Source: Bryobacterales bacterium
GTDB taxonomy: Bacteria; Acidobacteriota; Terriglobia; Bryobacterales; Bryobacteraceae
DNA: 8,595 nucleotides
NCBI GenBank assembly: GCA_003132865.1
Contig: PKYZ01000614.1
Span: forward strand, 2,353-10,947
Reading direction: 5' to 3'
Every line of letters starts with the position of its first letter. Position 1 is the first letter of the stretch. Shown piece after piece: positions 5,782-8,595 of the stretch. The position numbers and the translations under genes were made by a program. The notes under the pieces are model-generated. The model had not been told where the DNA came from, made no database searches, and saw only the letters and a list, made by a program, of their open reading frames with translations.

Positions 5782-6161
5782 GGCGCGACCTTCACCAGCG
5801 CGGCCAGCCGCTTGGGCGCCACCAGCCGGTAACTGCACGCGACCAGGTCGGACACTTCATCCCAATCCACTTCGCCCATGTCCAGGCGCAGCGCGACCCA
5901 ACCCCTGGGTCCGATGTACGCGGGCAGATAGAACCGTTCAGGCTGCGCGCCAGCCAGCGCCTTGTTATCGCTGGGCAGCACCTTGCAGGTTACGGCCACG
6001 ATGCCATCGCCGTGATGGTCGTTGAGGAAATAAGCGAAAGTTTTCTTCCGCACGAGAAAGCCCGCGTGCGACCCGTGACAATCCCGCGTTGTCTCAGGCA
6101 GCGCCAGGCAGATTTTCGTGAGGCGGACCAAGCGACGGTCTTCTTTGGCAGGTTTCGTCAT
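5778..6161 (-). CDS. MmcQ/YjbR-family (CyaY-like fold) protein
   Basis: A 127-residue protein of the MmcQ/YjbR family, formerly DUF419. Recognisable elements are LPETTRDCHGSHAGFLVRKKTFAYF (21-45), YIGPRGWVALRLD (82-94) and SYRLVAPKRLAALV (110-123), all in the expected order and at full length. The fold is a double-wing or CyaY-like module. Members are often labelled DNA-binding, but their biochemical role is not settled. The ATG at 6159-6161 lies 4 nt after the propeller stop, with GGAG 9 nt upstream. Its own stop overlaps the acetyltransferase start by 4 nt. The tight spacing indicates cotranscription with the propellers. No signal peptide, so cytoplasmic. MmcQ-like and GNAT genes are commonly loose companions rather than a defined pathway. 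Confidence 0.85.
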   Translation of the reverse strand: MTKPAKEDRRLVRLTKICLALPETTRDCHGSHAGFLVRKKTFAYFLNDHHGDGIVAVTCKVLPSDNKALAGAQPERFYLPAYIGPRGWVALRLDMGEVDWDEVSDLVACSYRLVAPKRLAALVKVAP

Positions 6162-6165
6162 ACGG

Positions 6166-7251
6166 TCACGCTCCGAAGCAGTACAGCTTGCCGTCCTGCG
6201 AGCCGATCACGATACGGCCCCCGGCTATCGCGGGCGAGGCGGAGAGCGGCGCGCCGGCCTCGAACTCCCAGACCTTTTTCCCAGTGGGAAGGTCCAGCAC
6301 ATAGAACCGTCCGTCGTTGGACCCCACGTAGACGCGCTCGCCCGCAATGGCCGGCGACGAATCCACGCGCGCGCGGGTCGAGAACGTCCAGATCGCCTTG
6401 CCCGTTTTGGCGTTGAGGCAGTGCACGGCCTTGTCGCGCCCGCCCACCACTACGCGGTCGCCTGCCACGGCCGCCGAAGAGTAGAACGGGAATTGCCGCT
6501 CGGGGTTTTCGTAGCGCCAGGCAACCCGCTTCCGGCTCAGATCCGCGCCCACCACGTCGTTGTTGAACGTGCCGAAATATGCCCACTGTCCCAGCATGGC
6601 AGGCGAAGCGCCGGTGTATCCGCCCGAATCGAATTGGAACATCTCCTTGCCATCCGCAATACGCAGCCCGCGAAAGACCTCGTCGCAGCCGGCGATGTAG
6701 ACCAGACCGCCCGCTATGGCCGGCGTGGCGTGCACGTAGCTGCTGGTGGTGAACTTCCAGAGCACCTTGCCATCCTTCACCGAGAGGCAGTACAGGTTGC
6801 CATCGTACGAGCCAATGAATAACCGGTCGCCGGCGATGACCGGCGAAGACCGGATCTCGCTATCGGTCTTGAAGGTCCACAAAGCCTTGCCGTCCGCCGC
6901 GCGCACCGCGTGCAGCGTGCCCGCGATGTCGCCCACGTAAACCACGCCATCGTGCACCAGCGGCGACGATTCGTCGATGCCATCCTGGGCGCGATACTTC
7001 CAGCGCAGCTTGCCGGTCGCCAGGTCGATGGCCAGCAGATCCGCGGATTCCACGCCCACGTAGACGGCGCCATCGGCAATGGCCGCCGACGATTGAATCC
7101 CCTCGCCGGCTTCGTAGGTCCACAGCAGCTTGAGCGTGCCGGGAACCGCGCCAGTGGACACGCCCGTCAACTGTGGATTGCCGCGGAACTGCGGCCACTC
7201 GTCCGCCGCATGCAGACATCCAGCCAAAAGGACTACCGCCAGCAATCGCAC
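6166..7251 (-). CDS. Secreted eight-blade PQQ-repeat propeller, BamB-like
   Basis: A 361-residue protein. The GTG start at 7249-7251 lies 2 nt after the upstream stop, with GAAGG 10 nt upstream; the longer frame to 7338 would overlap the preceding propeller by 85 nt and lacks a signal peptide. The N-terminus MRLLAVVLLAGCLHA is a short export signal. It contains LAGC (9-12), a perfect lipobox, but also a possible SpI site after LHA, so lipoprotein versus soluble periplasmic is open. EWPQFRG follows. Eight repeats can be counted by their turns, for example DLATGKLRW, RAADGKALW, SVKDGKVLW, RIADGKEMF, NAKTGKAIW and DLPTGKKVW, with the last blade (DGKLYCFGA) closing on the N-terminal strand. Repeats are more regular than in the other two propellers. 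No dehydrogenase active-site motif is visible. Function is unknown; an envelope assembly or binding role is possible. Confidence 0.85.
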   Translation of the reverse strand: MRLLAVVLLAGCLHAADEWPQFRGNPQLTGVSTGAVPGTLKLLWTYEAGEGIQSSAAIADGAVYVGVESADLLAIDLATGKLRWKYRAQDGIDESSPLVHDGVVYVGDIAGTLHAVRAADGKALWTFKTDSEIRSSPVIAGDRLFIGSYDGNLYCLSVKDGKVLWKFTTSSYVHATPAIAGGLVYIAGCDEVFRGLRIADGKEMFQFDSGGYTGASPAMLGQWAYFGTFNNDVVGADLSRKRVAWRYENPERQFPFYSSAAVAGDRVVVGGRDKAVHCLNAKTGKAIWTFSTRARVDSSPAIAGERVYVGSNDGRFYVLDLPTGKKVWEFEAGAPLSASPAIAGGRIVIGSQDGKLYCFGA

Positions 7252-7253
7252 GG

Positions 7254-8595
7254 CTACTTCGCCTTCTCGATGCGGTACAGTTTCGACGCAGTGCGCACGA
7301 CGAGGCTCGACCGGTAGACCGCGGGCGTCGCCATGCACATCTCGTCGAGCGGGTTCTTGCCCAGCACCTTGAACTCGGGACCGGCCTGGATCACGTAGGT
7401 GTCGCCGTCTTCGCTCAGAGCGAAGATCTTACCGTTGTACGCCCAGGGCGACGCGGTGAAGGCCGCGCCCGCCGCGTTGATGCGCTGCTTGCCGTAGACT
7501 TCTTTTCCGGTGCGCGCGTCGCGGCAGGTCAGAAAGCCGAAGTCCATCAAGGTGTAATAGTAATCGCCGTAGACCAGCGGCGACGGATTGTAAGGACCGC
7601 CCTGGCGCTGAGACCACGCCACGAATTCGTTGCTGGTCTCGTCGCCCTTCAGGCTGATGTCGCCGGACGCGCCCGGCCGCACGGCAAACACCGGCCGCAC
7701 CTGATCGCCCACGTAGCCCGACGTGACATACAGCAGGCCGAATTTCGCAAACGGCGTGGGGATGGCGATCGACGACATGCCGCCCAGTTCCCAAAGCAGC
7801 TTGCCATCCAGGTCGTACGCCCGGACGCGCCGCGTGCCCGCCGTCACGATTTCGGTGCGTTTGCCGCTCTCCCATACGAACGGCGTGGCCCAGTTGCTGC
7901 CCTCGTCGCGCGCCACGCGCCAGATCTGTTTGCCGGTCTTGGCGTCCAGGGCCTCAAGGAAAGATTGATCTTCGTTGTCGTTGACGATGTAGAGGCGCCC
8001 CTGGTGCAGCACGGGCGACGATGCCGCGCCCCAGCCATAGCGCATGCGAAACGGTCCCAGCGGTTGCGACCAGACCGGCTTGCCGTCGCGGTCCAGGCAG
8101 AACACGCCCACGCTGCCGAAATAGGCGTAGACGCGTTCGCCATCGGTCACCGGCGTCTCGGAAGCATAGCTGTTCTTCAGATGCCGCGCGGGCGCTTTGC
8201 CCCGATGCACTTCGCGTTCCCAAAGCAGCTTGCCGGTCTTCCAGTCGACGCAGTAGACCATCCAGCGATGTTCATCCGCGGGCGGCGCTTCGCGGTTGCC
8301 GCCGAAGTACAGGCCTTTCTTCGGAGGCTCTTCCGGCTGTGTGGCGATTACCGAGGTCAGGAAGATGCGGTCGCCCGCTACCACTGGTGACGACCAGCCG
8401 CGCCCCGGAATATCCAGCTTCCAGACGACGTTGGTGGTCGGGCCCCAGGTGTCCGGGAGCGCGGCGTCTTCGGCCACACCTGCCGCCGGTCCGCGGAACT
8501 GCGTCCAGCCATCATCGACGGCGGCGTCCGCGCACATGGAAAGGCACAGCAGGGCTGCATGAATCGCGAGAATCTGTGGGGCAGACCTCCAGGTC
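7254..8595 (-). CDS. Secreted PQQ-repeat propeller, 5' end outside the window
   Basis: At least 427 residues are visible from the first in-window ATG (8535-8537). That ATG is probably not the start: the frame remains open upstream to the edge and encodes ILAIHAALLCLSMCADA, a hydrophobic stretch that looks like a Sec signal cut after ADA. The true start is therefore expected beyond 8595 (a non-standard ATT at 8571-8573 is a remote option). The mature part opens WTQFRGP, continues with LDIPGRGWSSPVVAGDRIFLTSV and has repeats such as DWKTGKLLWE, DAKTGKQIW and DARTGKEVY, ending AGPEFKVLGKNPLDEM and RTASKLYRI. The C-terminus is shared with the propeller at 772-2022. Only 2 nt separate its stop (TAG, 7254-7256) from the next propeller start, so the two are one operon. 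Substrate unknown; no catalytic motif is apparent. Confidence 0.82.
   Translation of the reverse strand, partial: TWRSAPQILAIHAALLCLSMCADAAVDDGWTQFRGPAAGVAEDAALPDTWGPTTNVVWKLDIPGRGWSSPVVAGDRIFLTSVIATQPEEPPKKGLYFGGNREAPPADEHRWMVYCVDWKTGKLLWEREVHRGKAPARHLKNSYASETPVTDGERVYAYFGSVGVFCLDRDGKPVWSQPLGPFRMRYGWGAASSPVLHQGRLYIVNDNEDQSFLEALDAKTGKQIWRVARDEGSNWATPFVWESGKRTEIVTAGTRRVRAYDLDGKLLWELGGMSSIAIPTPFAKFGLLYVTSGYVGDQVRPVFAVRPGASGDISLKGDETSNEFVAWSQRQGGPYNPSPLVYGDYYYTLMDFGFLTCRDARTGKEVYGKQRINAAGAAFTASPWAYNGKIFALSEDGDTYVIQAGPEFKVLGKNPLDEMCMATPAVYRSSLVVRTASKLYRIEKAK

Noticed and set aside
7173..8390. 405-codon plus-strand frame opposite the two propellers
   Set aside because: It lies antisense to genes with repeats, signal peptides and tight junctions; its translation is low-complexity Arg/Ala/His without a recognisable motif.
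1..8595. CRISPR array, insertion sequence, tRNA or rRNA
   Set aside because: No regularly spaced repeats, transposase-like frames, terminal inverted repeats or RNA gene signatures were seen on either strand.

Overview
The window is GC-rich and dense with genes. It carries three secreted beta-propeller proteins of the PQQ-repeat type with the W-x-Q-[WF]-R-G entry motif, an MFS carrier, and several small toxin-antitoxin (TA) loci. Secreted WPQWRGP-type propellers in multiple copies, GTG starts and small TA modules are typical of Acidobacteriota (Solibacter/Bryobacter-like) or Planctomycetes. I favour an acidobacterial chromosome, but this is inference from gene content alone; no rRNA or tRNA is present.

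Layout, left to right. (1) Positions 46-707 (+) hold an intact two-gene vapBC-like TA module: a ribbon-helix-helix antitoxin and a PIN-domain toxin overlapping by 4 nt (GTGA). (2) Positions 772-2022 (+) encode a secreted PQQ-type propeller. (3) Positions 2031-2525 (-) encode a small five-helix membrane protein resembling half of a DMT/EamA transporter. It converges on the propeller gene and diverges from (4), an MFS transporter at 2596-3939 (+). (5) Positions 3968-4621 (-) hold a Phd/YefM antitoxin with a clear sigma70-type promoter and repeat or palindrome operator candidates. It overlaps by 4 nt a RelE/ParE-like toxin gene broken by a single-base frameshift. (6) Positions 4763-5226 (-) hold an intact small antitoxin-like gene behind a truncated and frameshifted BrnT toxin. 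(7) Positions 5227-8595 (-) form a tightly packed run: propeller, propeller, MmcQ/YjbR-family protein, GNAT acetyltransferase. Junctions are 2 nt, 4 nt and a 4-nt overlap. The first propeller is open at the right edge.

How the parts fit. The two tandem propellers with mmcQ and the acetyltransferase look like one transcript. The propellers would act in the periplasm or envelope, while the last two products are cytoplasmic, so functional linkage is uncertain. The most notable pattern is three different TA families within 5.3 kb. One is intact; in the other two the toxin has been inactivated while the antitoxin reading frame stays open. The frameshifted relE and the brnT remnant become visible only when frames are joined across indels. 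I did not find a convincing wholly new system. The decayed toxins next to retained antitoxins, and the compact phd operator, are the parts most worth following up.
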